Assembly: GCA_018674025.1 (NCBI GenBank)
Contig: JABHBC010000118.1
Span: forward strand, 1-6,191
Source of the DNA: Flavobacteriaceae bacterium
Lineage (GTDB): Bacteria; Bacteroidota; Bacteroidia; Flavobacteriales; Flavobacteriaceae
Length of the DNA: 6,191 bases
Reading direction: 5' to 3'
In this document: positions 5,522-6,191 of the stretch, in pieces
How the letters are laid out: the number at the start of each line of letters is the position of its first letter
Numbering within the stretch: the first letter of the stretch is position 1
The notes under the pieces: model-generated
Told to the model about the DNA's origin: nothing
What the model saw: the letters and a program-made list of their open reading frames with translations, nothing else
The model's database searches: none
Made by a program: the position numbers and the translations under genes

Positions 5522-6191
5522 ATGGAATATTTTGAAAACATATTAGGCACTATTGGTAATACCCCACTTGTTAGATTAAATAAATTAACAAAAGAATTAC
5601 CTTGTTTGGTTTTAGCAAAATATGAAACCTTCAATCCTGGTAATTCTACAAAAGATAGAATGGCACTTAAGATGATTGAAGATGCCGAAAGTCAAGGTTT
5701 GTTGAAAGAGGGTGGTACAATAATTGAAGGGACATCAGGTAATACTGGAATGGGTTTAGCATTAGCAGCAATTGTTAAAGGGTACAAATGTGTTTTCGTT
5801 TTAACTGATAAACAATCTAAAGAAAAAATGGATATTTTAAGAGCCGTTGGAGCTGAAGTTGTGACTTGCCCAACTGATGTTGCGCCGGATGATCCAAGAT
5901 CATATTATTCAGTCTCAAAGCGTTTATCTGAAGAAAGACCAAACTCATGGTATGTAAATCAATATGATAATCCTAGTAATGCCATAGCTCATTTTGAGTC
6001 AACTGGACCAGAGATATGGAATCAAACTGATGGGAAAATTACCCATTTCATTGTTGGTGTAGGTACTGGTGGTACAATTTCTGGTGTTTGTAAGTATTTA
6101 AAATCTAAAAATCCAAATATAAAAGTTTGGGGAATTGATACTTACGGCTCTGTTTTTAAAAAGTATCATGAAACTGGTATTTTTGATGAGA
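5522..6191 (+). CDS. PLP-dependent cystathionine beta-synthase / cysteine synthase family enzyme (3'-truncated)
   Basis: 223 codons are visible before the window ends. It is a fold-type II PLP enzyme of the beta-substituted alanine synthase family, cytosolic, joining serine or O-acetylserine to a thiol or sulfide (homocysteine for CBS). Family marks are GNTPLVRLN at residues 12-20, NPGNSTKDRMALKMIEDAE at 38-56 with the Schiff-base lysine K44, the substrate loop GTSGNTGMG at 70-78, and the phosphate-binding GVGTGGTISG at 179-188. QYDNPSNAIAHFESTGPEIW (147-166) and QTDGKITHF resemble CBS more than classical CysK. The missing 3' end should show whether it stops at about 345 residues or carries CBS-domain repeats. 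The ATG at 5522 follows a good promoter element and A/T-rich sequence. Codon use looks less AT-extreme than in its neighbours, which may mean higher expression. Confidence 0.9.
   Translation, partial: MEYFENILGTIGNTPLVRLNKLTKELPCLVLAKYETFNPGNSTKDRMALKMIEDAESQGLLKEGGTIIEGTSGNTGMGLALAAIVKGYKCVFVLTDKQSKEKMDILRAVGAEVVTCPTDVAPDDPRSYYSVSKRLSEERPNSWYVNQYDNPSNAIAHFESTGPEIWNQTDGKITHFIVGVGTGGTISGVCKYLKSKNPNIKVWGIDTYGSVFKKYHETGIFDE

Noticed and set aside
1..6191. Defence system, toxin-antitoxin pair, CRISPR or insertion sequence
   Set aside because: All sizeable frames match housekeeping or envelope families; I saw no repeat-spacer pattern, no transposase, no terminal inverted repeats with target duplications, and no small paired genes.

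Overview
The window looks like chromosomal DNA of an AT-rich Bacteroidota, most likely a member of the Flavobacteriia. Four things point there: base composition by eye is about 70% A+T or more; starts lack clear Shine-Dalgarno sites and are preceded by A/T-rich stretches; a TAnnTTTG promoter element sits in front of the last gene; and the protein set is typical (FdtA-type cupin, FtsE paired with a family 2 glycosyltransferase, YkgJ-type cysteine-cluster protein, NamZ/DUF1343, LolC/E-like permease, CBS-type PLP enzyme). No mobile element, CRISPR array, tRNA or rRNA is visible.

Layout. Bases 1-705 (+) are the 3' end of a surface-polysaccharide gene cluster: the tail of a glycosyltransferase overlapping a dTDP-sugar 3,4-ketoisomerase (FdtA type). 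Bases 706-2279 (-) hold an ftsE-like ATPase gene translationally coupled (ATGA overlap) to a family 2 glycosyltransferase gene. That pair converges on fdtA with no spacer. A 63-bp divergent gap separates ftsE from a cysteine-cluster protein gene (2343-2843, +). This gene converges on a namZ-like exo-muramidase gene (2881-4110, -), with a 13-bp perfect inverted repeat between them that covers the namZ stop codon. Only 8 bp beyond the namZ start, a LolC/E-type permease gene (4119-5351, +) begins, apparently at TTG. A 170-bp gap with two inverted repeats and a TATCTTTG promoter element leads into a PLP-dependent CBS/cysteine-synthase-type enzyme cut by the window end (5522-6191, +).

Functionally the window is mostly cell-envelope biology: sugar-nucleotide and glycan synthesis on the left; FtsE, peptidoglycan muropeptide turnover (NamZ) and lipoprotein or envelope ABC export in the middle; sulfur amino-acid metabolism on the right. 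Apart from the glycosyltransferase tail with fdtA and the ftsE-GT2 pair, the genes are on alternating strands and are probably separate transcription units. I did not find a convincing new multi-gene system. The points most worth a second look are the very tight gene boundaries, the TTG start, the AT-only palindromes, and the recurrent-looking FtsE-glycosyltransferase coupling.
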